NCBI RefSeq assembly: GCF_008039565.1 | Contig: NZ_VDUX01000001.1 | Location: 496,001-560,000, forward strand | Reading direction: 5' to 3' | Source: Aeromicrobium terrae | GTDB lineage: Bacteria > Actinomycetota > Actinomycetes > Propionibacteriales > Nocardioidaceae | Length of the DNA: 64,000 nucleotides | Shown: positions 40,924 to 48,717 of the stretch, in pieces | Layout of the letters: each line of letters opens with the position of its first letter | Position numbering within the stretch: position 1 is the first letter of the stretch | Made by a program: the position numbers and the translations under genes | The notes under the pieces: generated by a model | Told to the model about the DNA's origin: nothing | Databases searched by the model: none | The model's input: the letters and a program-made list of their open reading frames with translations, nothing else

Positions 40924-43044
40924 TCAGTGAATCGGTTTTTCCGCGTGATCCCGGGCCTCGTCGCCGTGTCCGGGCCACCAGGCCGCGTGCCCGATGAGCG
41001 CGGTGAGCGACGGCGTGAAGAACATCGCCATCACGAACGCCGCCACGAAGATGCCGAACGAGAGGGCGAAGCCCATCGACTGGATCAGCGGATCTCCGCC
41101 GAGCATGAGCGCCGCGAACGTGCCGGCCAGGATCAGTCCGGCCGCCGCGATCGTGGGACCGGCATGACGGACCGCCTCCGCGGCAGCGGCCCGCGAGTCC
41201 TTGCCTTCTCGTGCCTCCTCGCGGAGCCGGGCGATCATCAGGATGTTGTAGTCGGTGCCCAGCGCGACGACGAACAGATAGATGTAGATGGGCAGCATGA
41301 AGATGAGGCCGGACTCCCCCTTCACGTGCTGGAAGAGGATCACGGTGGCACCGAGCGTGGCGCCGAACCCGAGGCCCACGGACGCCATCAGGTACCACGG
41401 CGCGACGAGGCTGCGCAGGAGCAGGCCCAGGATGATCATGATCACCAGCGCGGCCACCGGGAACACGATGGAGTAGTCGCGGTTCATCGCCTTCTGGAGG
41501 TCGACGAACACCGACGTGGTGCCGCCGACGAGGGCCTCGGTGCCGTTCGGCGCCGCCGCGTGCGCGCCGTCGCGGATCGGTCCCTTGACCGCGGCGATCG
41601 AGGCGTCGGAGCCCGGGTCGCCCTCGAGCAGCGCGTTGAAGAGTGCGGTGGAGCCGTCCTTGGACGGGGTGGCCGGAGCGACGGCGGCGATGCCGTCGAG
41701 CGCCGCGAGGTCGGACCGGAACGCGGTCAGGTCCGAGGCGGGGATGGGCTTGCCATCGTCGGACTTCAGGATGACGGCCGTGGGATCCGTGGCTCCCTTG
41801 GGCAGACCCTTCTGCAACGTGTCGAGCGCCTTCGTGGACTCCAGGTTCTTGGGGAGGCTGGAGTTGAAGTCGAACGACGGGTTGAACCCGATGGCGAAGA
41901 TGGCGAGCACGGCGAGCGCGATGCCGGAGGCGAGGGCGAACCGGGCGGGCCGCTCCCCCAGCGTCGTGCCGATCCGCGCGAACCGGCTGCCGGTGGACGG
42001 CACGGCCCACTTCTTGGACGGCCAGAACAGGGCGCGTCCGAGCAGGCGCATGCACGCCGGCACGAGGGTGAGTGCGGCCAGCAGCGTCGTCGCGACGGCG
42101 ATCGCGAGCGCGGGACCGATGGACCGGAAGATGCTCAGCGACGAGAGGACCAGCGCCATGAAGCTGACGATCACCGCGCCGCCCGCCGACGCGATGGCCT
42201 CGCCGGCCCGGCCGAGGGCGTGGACGATCGCCTCCTTGGGCTCCTCGCCGGTGCGCAGCCGCTCCCGGTAGCGGAACAGCAGGAACAGGATGTAGTCGGT
42301 GCCGATGCCGTACAGCACCACGATCAGGATGACCTCGATGGAGCTGTCCGCCTTGAGGTCGAACGCCTCGTTCGCCCAGGCGATCAGGCCGTTGGCGATC
42401 GTCGAGACAAGCGCCACCACGGCGATGGGCAGCAAGCAGATGATGACGCTGCGGAAGATGATCGCGAGCAGCACGATGATCAGCCCGATGGTGGCGATGC
42501 CGACGATGGCCAGCGTCTTCTCCGACGAGTCCTGCGAGTCGAGGCTCTGGGGTGCGGCGCCGGTGGTCTGCACGCGCAGGTCGGTGCCCTTGACGAGGTC
42601 CTTGAGCGTGGAGCGCAGCTCCTTGGCACCGTCGATCGAGGGGGTGTCGAAGCCGGTGGCGTTGTCCGCCAGCCCGACCGCGCCGATCTGCACGAGCCGG
42701 TTCTCCGCCGGCGGCTGCGCGGCTCCCGGCGTGAACACCTTGGGCAGATCCTGGTTCAGCTCGTCCATCACCCGCGTGACGTCGGCGCTGTCCGCATCGG
42801 TGAGCTTGCCGCCGTCCTTGCGGTCGAACACCAGGATCGCGCCGGGACTGCCCTGTCCGGGGAACGCGTCGGCACGGATCGTCTCCGCCTTGATCGACTC
42901 GTAGTGGTCGGGCAGGAACTCGGCCTCGTCGGTGGTGGACGTCAGGGCCGGCGCGGTCATGACCACGACGACCGCGATGACGACCCACGCGGCGATGACG
43001 TACCAGGGATGACGAGAGATGAAACGACCCACGGAGGTGAACAC
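40924..43044 (-). CDS. MMPL family RND transporter
   Basis: A 706-residue inner-membrane exporter of the MmpL/RND superfamily. It has the two-half topology: one helix after the N-terminus (PWYVIAAWVVIAVVVVM), a large extracytoplasmic loop, then five helices, repeated once. The proton-relay motif GTDYILFLLFRYRE is in TM4 and GTDYNILMIARLREE in TM10. MmpL proteins export lipids or siderophores, or provide drug efflux; the cargo here is unknown. The GTG at 43044 lies 7 nt after TACGTT and avoids overlap with the divergent primase gene, unlike the ATG at 43089. Confidence 0.9.
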   Translation of the reverse strand: MFTSVGRFISRHPWYVIAAWVVIAVVVVMTAPALTSTTDEAEFLPDHYESIKAETIRADAFPGQGSPGAILVFDRKDGGKLTDADSADVTRVMDELNQDLPKVFTPGAAQPPAENRLVQIGAVGLADNATGFDTPSIDGAKELRSTLKDLVKGTDLRVQTTGAAPQSLDSQDSSEKTLAIVGIATIGLIIVLLAIIFRSVIICLLPIAVVALVSTIANGLIAWANEAFDLKADSSIEVILIVVLYGIGTDYILFLLFRYRERLRTGEEPKEAIVHALGRAGEAIASAGGAVIVSFMALVLSSLSIFRSIGPALAIAVATTLLAALTLVPACMRLLGRALFWPSKKWAVPSTGSRFARIGTTLGERPARFALASGIALAVLAIFAIGFNPSFDFNSSLPKNLESTKALDTLQKGLPKGATDPTAVILKSDDGKPIPASDLTAFRSDLAALDGIAAVAPATPSKDGSTALFNALLEGDPGSDASIAAVKGPIRDGAHAAAPNGTEALVGGTTSVFVDLQKAMNRDYSIVFPVAALVIMIILGLLLRSLVAPWYLMASVGLGFGATLGATVILFQHVKGESGLIFMLPIYIYLFVVALGTDYNILMIARLREEAREGKDSRAAAAEAVRHAGPTIAAAGLILAGTFAALMLGGDPLIQSMGFALSFGIFVAAFVMAMFFTPSLTALIGHAAWWPGHGDEARDHAEKPIH

Positions 43045-43051
43045 GAGGATC

Positions 43052-43057
43052 AACGTA
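43052..43057 (-). promoter_or_regulatory. -10 element TACGTT of the MMPL gene
   Basis: TACGTT lies 7 nt before the GTG at 43044. The primase promoter faces away 18 bp further right. Confidence 0.5.
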
Positions 43058-43075
43058 TCGGAGCGTTCCCACGCA

Positions 43076-43081
43076 TAAGGT
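43076..43081 (+). promoter_or_regulatory. -10 element TAAGGT of the PrimPol gene
   Basis: TAAGGT is followed by GAGGTC (6 nt) and the ATG at 43088. The spacer also resembles a weak ribosome site. Confidence 0.5.
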
Positions 43082-43087
43082 GAGGTC

Positions 43088-44197
43088 ATGGCGTCAAAGG
43101 CTGCGGCGGTGGAGGTCGACGCCGGTGGCCGCGCCGTCCGGGTGTCGAGCCCGGACCGTGTCATCTTCCCGGCCTCCGAGCTCGGCCCGGACGTCACCAA
43201 GCTGGAGGTCGTCGAGTACTACGTCGCGGTCGCCGACGGCATCGTGCGGGCCCTGCGCGACCGGCCCACGTCGCTGGAGCGCTGGCCCAAGGGCGTGCTG
43301 CCCGGGATGCGGCTCACCGCGCGGGACGCGACGCACGGCCGCGGGCCGCAGGGCGACGCGTTCTACCAGAAGAGACTGATGCGCGGGATGCCCGAGTGGG
43401 CCAGGTCGGCGCGGGTGCACTTCCCGTCCGGGCGCATCGCCGACGAGCTGTGTCCAGACCACGTCGCCGTCGTGGCCTGGGCCGCCCACATGGGCACGAT
43501 CACGTTCCACCCGTGGCCCACGCGCGCGGACGACAACGACCGGCCCGACGAGCTGCGCATCGACCTCGACCCGTACGGATCGACGTCGTTCGTCGACGCC
43601 GTGCGCGTCGCCGGCGCGGCCAAGGACCTGCTCGACGAGCTCGGCCTGGTCGGCTTCCCGAAGACGAGCGGCAAGAACGGCGTGCACGTCTACCTCCGCA
43701 TCGAGCCGCGCTGGACGTTCACCGACGTCCGGCACGCGGCGATCGGGTTCGCGCGCGAGCTCGAGCGTCGCGCGGACGGCGTCACCACGGCCTGGTGGAA
43801 GGAGGAGCGCGGCGACAACGTCTTCGTCGACTTCAACCAGAACTCCCGCGACCGCACCATCGCGAGCGCCTACAGCCTCCGGCCCAAGGAAGGTGGTCCG
43901 GTCTCCACCCCCGTCACCTGGGACGAGCTGGCGGACCTCACCGACCCGCGCGAGTTCACCCTGCGCACCGTGCCCGCCCGGCTCGCCTCGATCGGCGACC
44001 CGATGGCCGCCATTGACGACGTGCAGCAGTCGCTCGAGCCGATGCTCGACCTCTGGCGCTCCGACGTCGAGCGCGGCCTGCCGGACATGCCGTATCCGCC
44101 GGAGTACCCGAAGATGCCCGGCGAGCCCCCGCGGGTCCAGCCGAGCAAGAAGGTCGCCGACCACTGGGACGAGGACGGCAAGCGGGTCCAGTCCTGA
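43088..44197 (+). CDS. Standalone LigD-type primase-polymerase (PrimPol)
   Basis: A 369-residue archaeo-eukaryotic primase-like polymerase homologous to the polymerase domain of LigD but not fused to ligase or nuclease. Metal-binding D159-L-D161 (RIDLDP), the KTSGKNGVHVY motif and the late DFNQN block carry the active site. Such proteins (for example mycobacterial PolD1/PolD2) fill gaps with ribonucleotides in repair. A LigC-type ligase lies 1.4 kb away, but no Ku gene is in the window. Confidence 0.93.
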   Translation: MASKAAAVEVDAGGRAVRVSSPDRVIFPASELGPDVTKLEVVEYYVAVADGIVRALRDRPTSLERWPKGVLPGMRLTARDATHGRGPQGDAFYQKRLMRGMPEWARSARVHFPSGRIADELCPDHVAVVAWAAHMGTITFHPWPTRADDNDRPDELRIDLDPYGSTSFVDAVRVAGAAKDLLDELGLVGFPKTSGKNGVHVYLRIEPRWTFTDVRHAAIGFARELERRADGVTTAWWKEERGDNVFVDFNQNSRDRTIASAYSLRPKEGGPVSTPVTWDELADLTDPREFTLRTVPARLASIGDPMAAIDDVQQSLEPMLDLWRSDVERGLPDMPYPPEYPKMPGEPPRVQPSKKVADHWDEDGKRVQS

Positions 44198-44203
44198 CCG
44201 GGG

Positions 44204-44707
44204 TCAGCGCCACCCCGGCATCGCCGCGTCGAGCCAGGCGATGTCCTCGTCGTCGAGGGTGCCGTGCTCGTGCGCGACCTTCGCCCACGCACTGATGGCC
44301 GTGACGAACTTGGCCGGGTTGTAGACGTCCTCCTCCTTGGAGAAGAGGCCGTCGCCGGCGTAGGTGAGGATCGTGATGTTGGTGGCCTCGTGGATCGAGC
44401 CGTCGCCCGGGTCCTGCATCCGGTTGAGGATCTCGCACACGATGCGGCCGCGCTCCTCGTCGACCACGGACCAGCTGGCCGGGAACGACGGCATCCAGGA
44501 GCCGGGCCGGGTGGTCATCGTCTCGACGATCCAGGAGCGGATCTGCTCGCGGCCGGTGAACGTGCCGTACAGGTGCTCGTCGTAGGTCGCGTCCTCGGTG
44601 AACAGGTCGGCGAAGCGTCCCCAGTCCCTCGCGTCGGACGCGGCCTGGACCTCGGTCCCGTAGTGGGCGAACGCCTCCGCCAGCTCGCCACGACTCCACT
44701 GGGTCAT
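44204..44707 (-). CDS. SnoaL-like/NTF2-fold protein
   Basis: A 167-residue cone-shaped NTF2-fold protein. The helix ELAEAFAHYGTEVQAASDARDWGRFADLFTEDATYDEHLYG and the GREQIRSWI stretch are typical of the SnoaL-like/nuclear transport factor 2 group, which includes isomerases, cyclases and ring-hydroxylase subunits. No specific activity can be assigned. The ATG at 44707 lies 10 bp from a perfect TetR-style palindrome, so it may be repressed by a TetR protein encoded elsewhere. Confidence 0.88.
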   Translation of the reverse strand: MTQWSRGELAEAFAHYGTEVQAASDARDWGRFADLFTEDATYDEHLYGTFTGREQIRSWIVETMTTRPGSWMPSFPASWSVVDEERGRIVCEILNRMQDPGDGSIHEATNITILTYAGDGLFSKEEDVYNPAKFVTAISAWAKVAHEHGTLDDEDIAWLDAAMPGWR

Positions 44708-44716
44708 GACAAAGTC

Positions 44717-44730
44717 CTACCGATCGGTAG
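44717..44730. promoter_or_regulatory. TetR-type palindromic operator
   Basis: CTACCGATCGGTAG is a perfect 14-bp palindrome of the ACCGATCGGT type common for TetR regulators. It lies 10 bp upstream of the SnoaL-like start and 36 bp upstream of the divergent SGNH gene. Confidence 0.6.
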
Positions 44731-44765
44731 CATCTGGGCACCGTCCCTTCGAGACCGGAGTCGCC

Positions 44766-45608
44766 ATGAAGCGCGTCGTCGTCATCCTTGCAGCAGTCCT
44801 CGCCGTCATGGGGAATCTCGGCGCAGCCCATGCCGATCCCGACGTGGACTACGTGAACCTGGGCGACAGGTACAGCGCCGGGTCGGGCAACCTGCCGCTC
44901 GCGCGCGGCTTCGACCCCCGCTGCCTGCAGTCGGCACGCAACTGGGCGCACGACATCGCGATCGCCAAGGGCTACCGCCTCACGGACGTCTCGTGCGGCG
45001 GTGCGCAGACCAAGGACTTCACCGGCTCGCAGTACGACGGCGTGGCACCGCAGCTGGACGCCCTGTCCGCCGACACCGACCTGGTGACGTTCACGATCGG
45101 CGGCAACGACAACGGCACGCTCCTCAACGTCGCCGGCAAGTGCGGAGCCGCCGCGATCAGCCACCTCGGCCTCGGCAACCCGTGCGAGAAGAAGTACGGC
45201 GACTCCTTCGCCGAGACCATCCGCACCAGCACGTACGCGAACCTCGTCGCGGCGTTCACCGCCGTCAAAGCCAAGGCGCCGAACGCGCGGATCGTCGCGG
45301 CCAACTACCTGTGGCTGATCCCGCCGACGCGCGGCTGCTTCCCGGTCATGCCGCTCGCCCGCGGCGACATCCCGTACCTGCGCGGCATCCAGCAGACGCT
45401 GTCCGACGCCATCGAGCGCGCGGCCGACGACACGGGCATCGAGTTCCTCGACTTCTCCGAGGTCTCCGAGGGCCGCGACGCGTGCCAGCGTGCCGACGTC
45501 CGCTGGGTCGAGCCGGTGCTGGTCCCGAAGCTGGCGGTCATCCACCCGAACGTGAAGGGCGAGGCCGGCATGGCGCAGCACGCCATCGACGCACTAGGCC
45601 TCGAGTAG
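44766..45608 (+). CDS. Secreted SGNH/GDSL hydrolase-like protein lacking the catalytic serine
   Basis: A 280-residue exported protein with a signal peptide (MKRVVVILAAVLAVMGNLGAAHA). The fold matches SGNH hydrolases: block I YVNLGDRYSAGSG, block III TIGGNDNG and block V PNVKGEAGMA preceded by the catalytic-type His (IHPN). In block I the nucleophile Ser is Arg (R35, codon AGG at 44868-44870) instead of GDS. Six or more cysteines suggest disulfides. It is either a non-catalytic relative or a mutant; one base change from AGC explains it. It converges with the ligase gene. Confidence 0.88.
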   Translation: MKRVVVILAAVLAVMGNLGAAHADPDVDYVNLGDRYSAGSGNLPLARGFDPRCLQSARNWAHDIAIAKGYRLTDVSCGGAQTKDFTGSQYDGVAPQLDALSADTDLVTFTIGGNDNGTLLNVAGKCGAAAISHLGLGNPCEKKYGDSFAETIRTSTYANLVAAFTAVKAKAPNARIVAANYLWLIPPTRGCFPVMPLARGDIPYLRGIQQTLSDAIERAADDTGIEFLDFSEVSEGRDACQRADVRWVEPVLVPKLAVIHPNVKGEAGMAQHAIDALGLE

Positions 45609-45609
45609 G

Positions 45610-46695
45610 TCAGAGCAGGACGTCCTTGAGGTCGTACGTGGCGACCTCCTCGAGCTGCGCGTAGCCGCAGGACTCCGGCTCGCGGTCGTCGCGCCAGCGC
45701 TTGAACTGGGCGGTGTGCCGGAACCGGTCACCCTCCATGTGCTCGTAGCCGACCTCGGCCACTCGCGTGGGAGCGAGGGGCACGAACGAGAGGTCCTTGG
45801 TGCCCGTCCACCGGCTCTGGCCGCCGGGTAGTCGGCCGCTCGCCTGCGCCGCCTCGTCCTGCCAGGCGCCCCAGGGGTGGTCGGCGAAGTCGACCCGGAG
45901 CGGGTCGAGCTCCTGCAGCAGCTCCGCGCGTCGCGCCTCGCTGAACGACGCACAGACGCCGACGTGCTGGAGCTTCCCGTCGTCGGAGTAGAGGCCGAGC
46001 AACATCGACCCGAGCAGAGGGCGCTCCTCGGTGGACGTCTTGTGCAGCCGGTAGCCCGCCACCACGACGTCAGCCGTGCGCGAGTGCTTGATCTTCAGCA
46101 TCGTCCGGCCGTTGGGAACGTACGGACCGTCGAGCCGCTTGGCCACGACGCCGTCGAGCCCGGCGCCCTCGAACCGGTCGAACCACTGCTCGGCCTCGTC
46201 GGCGTCGACCGTCCGCTGCGTGACGTGCACCGGCGGGGCGGCGGACGCGAGCGCCTGCTCCAGCCGGTCGCGACGCTCGGAGAACGGCGCGTCCATGAGC
46301 GACTCGTCGCTGATGGCCAGGAGGTCGAACGCGACGAGACTGGCCGGTGTCTCCTCGGCGAGCATCCGGACCCGGGAGTCGGCCGGGTGGATGCGCTGCG
46401 ACAGGGCGTCGAAGTCCAGGCGGCCGTTCAGGGCGACCACGATCTCGCCGTCCACCACGCAGCGCTCCGGCAGGTTCGCGCGGACGGCGTCGACGACCTC
46501 CGGGAAGTAGCGCGTCAGCTCCTTGGTGGACCGGCTGGCGAGCACCACCTCGTCACCGTCGCGGAACACGATCGCTCGGAACCCGTCCCACTTCGGCTCG
46601 TAGGACAGTCCCCCGTCGACGGAGTCCACTGCCGGCACCCCCTTGACCGACTTCGCGAGCATCGGCTGGACGGGCGGCATCACGGGCAGGTCCAT
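45610..46695 (-). CDS. ligC: ATP-dependent DNA ligase (LigC type)
   Basis: A 361-residue ligase that seals nicks using ATP. The adenylated lysine is K35 in EPKWDGFRA (motif I), with later nucleotidyl-transferase motifs (VVDGEIV, ERRDRLEQ, DGVVAKRLDGPY, MLKIKHSRTADVVV) in order, and a C-terminal OB-fold. The size fits LigC (about 350-360 residues). The ATG at 46695 was preferred over the GTG at 46701. Its stop is 1 bp from the convergent SGNH gene. Confidence 0.93.
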   Translation of the reverse strand: MDLPVMPPVQPMLAKSVKGVPAVDSVDGGLSYEPKWDGFRAIVFRDGDEVVLASRSTKELTRYFPEVVDAVRANLPERCVVDGEIVVALNGRLDFDALSQRIHPADSRVRMLAEETPASLVAFDLLAISDESLMDAPFSERRDRLEQALASAAPPVHVTQRTVDADEAEQWFDRFEGAGLDGVVAKRLDGPYVPNGRTMLKIKHSRTADVVVAGYRLHKTSTEERPLLGSMLLGLYSDDGKLQHVGVCASFSEARRAELLQELDPLRVDFADHPWGAWQDEAAQASGRLPGGQSRWTGTKDLSFVPLAPTRVAEVGYEHMEGDRFRHTAQFKRWRDDREPESCGYAQLEEVATYDLKDVLL

Positions 46696-46799
46696 GACCA
46701 CAGACTTTCACGTCCGCGCTCGACATGCGCCGACCTCCGAGCAGCCTCATCCTTGGGACGCGGCGACATCGTGTCGACGCTCTGGAAGAGGGAGTAGTC

Positions 46800-46955
46800 A
46801 TGATCATCCTCGGAGCGATCCTGTTGATCCTGGGACTCGTGATCGGCGTCCCGGTCCTGTACACGATCGGCATCATCCTGCTGATCGTCGGTCTCGTCCT
46901 GATGCTGATGGGCCGCGCCGGCCGCGGCTTCGGCGGACGAGCCCACTATTGGTGA
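46800..46955 (+). CDS. DUF6131-like small membrane protein
   Basis: A 51-residue protein with two short hydrophobic helices (IILGAILLILGLVIGVPVLY and IGIILLIVGLVLMLMG) joined by a tight turn, and the tail GRAGRGFGGRAHYW. The tail and size fit a small actinobacterial membrane family of unknown function. GAGGGAG lies 4 bases upstream of the ATG. It stands alone before a strong terminator. Confidence 0.8.
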   Translation: MIILGAILLILGLVIGVPVLYTIGIILLIVGLVLMLMGRAGRGFGGRAHYW

Positions 46956-46971
46956 CGCCTGACTCATCGAC

Positions 46972-47003
46972 GCGACGCCCGCCTCCCCGGAGGCGGGCGT
47001 CGC
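46972..47003 (+). terminator. Rho-independent-like terminator
   Basis: A 15-bp perfect GC-rich palindrome (46972-46986 with 46989-47003) with 2 unpaired bases, realistically a 14-bp stem with a 4-nt loop. It follows the small membrane protein gene, and the next -10 begins 9 bp later. Confidence 0.8.
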
Positions 47004-47011
47004 CGCCTCTC

Positions 47012-47017
47012 TAGACT
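47012..47017 (+). promoter_or_regulatory. -10 element TAGACT of the ABC exporter operon
   Basis: TAGACT is followed by GTGGAG (6 nt) and the GTG at 47024, the leaderless arrangement. It lies 9 bp after a terminator stem. Confidence 0.6.
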
Positions 47018-47023
47018 GTGGAG

Positions 47024-47944
47024 GTGACCCAGCCGGCCGTCGAGGTGCACGACCTCGTCATGCGCTACGGCGCGGTGACGGCGGTGGACGGGCTCTCGCT
47101 CGACGTCTCACCGGGGACGGTGACGGCGATCCTGGGCCCCAACGGCGCGGGCAAGACCACCACCATCGAGACCTGCGAGGGATTCCGTCGCCCGCAGTCG
47201 GGCAGCGTCCGCGTGCTCGGGCTCGACCCGATCGCCGATGCTGCGACGCTGCGGCCCGCCGTCGGCGTGATGCTCCAGTCCGGCGGCGCCTGGTCGGGCG
47301 TCCGTGCCGGCGAGATGCTCCGGCACATGGCGTCGCTGCACGCGCACCCGCTGGACGTCGACGCCCTGGTCGAGCGGCTCGGGCTCGGCGCGTGCGGGAG
47401 CACGCCCTACCGCCGGCTGTCCGGCGGCCAGCAGCAGCGGCTCAGCCTCGCCATGGCCGTCGTCGGCCGGCCCCGGCTGCTGTTCCTCGACGAGCCCACC
47501 GCCGGGCTCGACCCGCAGGCCCGCCACGCCACCTGGGACCTCGTCGACGAGCTCCGGACCGCGGGCGTCACGACGGTGCTCACCACCCACTTCATGCACG
47601 AGGCCGAAGCGCTGTCCGACGTCGTGCACATCGTCGACGCCGGCCGCGTGATCGCCTCGGGCACGCCCGCGGAGCTGGCCGAGTCCGGCGCCAAGAACAC
47701 CGTGCGGTTCACGGCCCGACCGGGCCTGGACGTCATCGACCTGATGCGGGCCCTTCCGGACGACACGAAGGTCGACGAGCAGCAGCCCGGCCACTACGTC
47801 ATCGCGGGCCACGTCGACCCGGGCCTGCTCGCCACGCTGACGTCGTGGTGCGCCGCTCAGGGCGTGCTCGCCGAGTCGGTGCTCGTCGAGCGGCAGACCT
47901 TGGAGGACCGCTTCCTCGAGCTGACCGGGAAGGCCCTCCGATGA
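47024..47944 (+). CDS. ABC-2 type exporter, ATP-binding protein
   Basis: A 306-residue ATPase of a DrrA/NodI-like ABC-2 exporter. Walker A is GPNGAGKTT, the signature is LSGGQQQR, Walker B is LLFLDEPTAGLD, and the C-terminal extension has the DrrA-like tail ending in QTLEDRFLELTG. It works with the permease that follows in ATGA overlap. The pair lies directly before ctaA, a conserved actinobacterial arrangement; a role in heme or oxidase assembly is possible but not shown. GTG 47024 was chosen over GTG 47018 by the 6-nt -10 spacing. Confidence 0.92.
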   Translation: MTQPAVEVHDLVMRYGAVTAVDGLSLDVSPGTVTAILGPNGAGKTTTIETCEGFRRPQSGSVRVLGLDPIADAATLRPAVGVMLQSGGAWSGVRAGEMLRHMASLHAHPLDVDALVERLGLGACGSTPYRRLSGGQQQRLSLAMAVVGRPRLLFLDEPTAGLDPQARHATWDLVDELRTAGVTTVLTTHFMHEAEALSDVVHIVDAGRVIASGTPAELAESGAKNTVRFTARPGLDVIDLMRALPDDTKVDEQQPGHYVIAGHVDPGLLATLTSWCAAQGVLAESVLVERQTLEDRFLELTGKALR

Positions 47945-48717
47945 GCACCCTCGACCTCTCCCCCCGGCCCGGCGCCGCGGCCACCGGCCCCATGCTGCGC
48001 GCTCAAGCCGCGATGGAGCTCAAGCTGTTGGCGCGCAACGGCGAGCAGCTGCTGCTCACCCTCGTGATCCCGCTCCTCCTCCTCGTCATGGGCACCCGGT
48101 CGGACGAGATCGTCGACCTCGGACCCGGCCGGCCGATCGACATCATCACGCCGGGCGTCCTGGCCCTCGCCGTGCTGTCCACGTCGTTCACGTCACTGGC
48201 GATCGCCACCGGCTTCGAGCGCCGGTACGGCGTGCTCAAGCGGCTCGGCGCGTCCCCGCTGCCGCGGTGGGGACTCATGGTCGGCAAGATCGGCGCGGTC
48301 GTCGTCGTGGAGATCGCGCAGCTCGTCGTGCTGGCGCTGGTGGCGCAGCTCGTCGGCTGGGACCCCCACGGCGGCGCCGAGGCGTTCGGCTGGCTCGTCC
48401 TGCTCGCCGTGCTCGGCACGTTCGCGTTCGGGGCGCTCGGGCTGCTGATCGCCGGCTCTCTCCGGGCCGAGGCGACGCTCGCGGTCGCCAACCTCGTCTA
48501 CGTCGTGCTGCTCGTCGGCGGCGGGCTCATCGTCCCGCTCGAGCGGTACCCCGGCGGCACCCGGCACGTGCTCGAGCTGCTGCCGTCGGGTGCGCTCGGC
48601 GAAGGACTGCGCGACGCGTTCGCCGGCTCCGGTCCGGGCCTCCTGCCGGTCGTCGTCCTGCTCGTGTGGGGTGCCGTGGCCGGCGTCGCGACGGGGAGGA
48701 CGTTCCGATGGGAGTGA
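47941..48717 (+). CDS. ABC-2 type exporter, permease
   Basis: A 258-residue membrane protein with six predicted helices (for example LLLTLVIPLLLLVM, IAQLVVLALVAQLVG, LVLLAVLGTFAFGALGLLIAG). It contains the ABC-2 coupling motif ERRYGVLKRLGASPLPR. It forms the channel for the ATPase just upstream (ATGA overlap). The substrate is unknown. The ctaA start lies inside its 3' end. Confidence 0.92.
   Translation: MSTLDLSPRPGAAATGPMLRAQAAMELKLLARNGEQLLLTLVIPLLLLVMGTRSDEIVDLGPGRPIDIITPGVLALAVLSTSFTSLAIATGFERRYGVLKRLGASPLPRWGLMVGKIGAVVVVEIAQLVVLALVAQLVGWDPHGGAEAFGWLVLLAVLGTFAFGALGLLIAGSLRAEATLAVANLVYVVLLVGGGLIVPLERYPGGTRHVLELLPSGALGEGLRDAFAGSGPGLLPVVVLLVWGAVAGVATGRTFRWE

Noticed and set aside
40483-43083. 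An 866-codon open frame antisense to the MMPL gene
   Set aside because: The MMPL frame shows transmembrane segments and RND motifs; the antisense product is charged low-complexity sequence.
43044-43200. Longer MMPL starts at 43089 or 43200
   Set aside because: They overlap the divergent primase gene and its promoter, and the extra residues lack the family's N-terminal pattern; the GTG at 43044 has a well-spaced -10.
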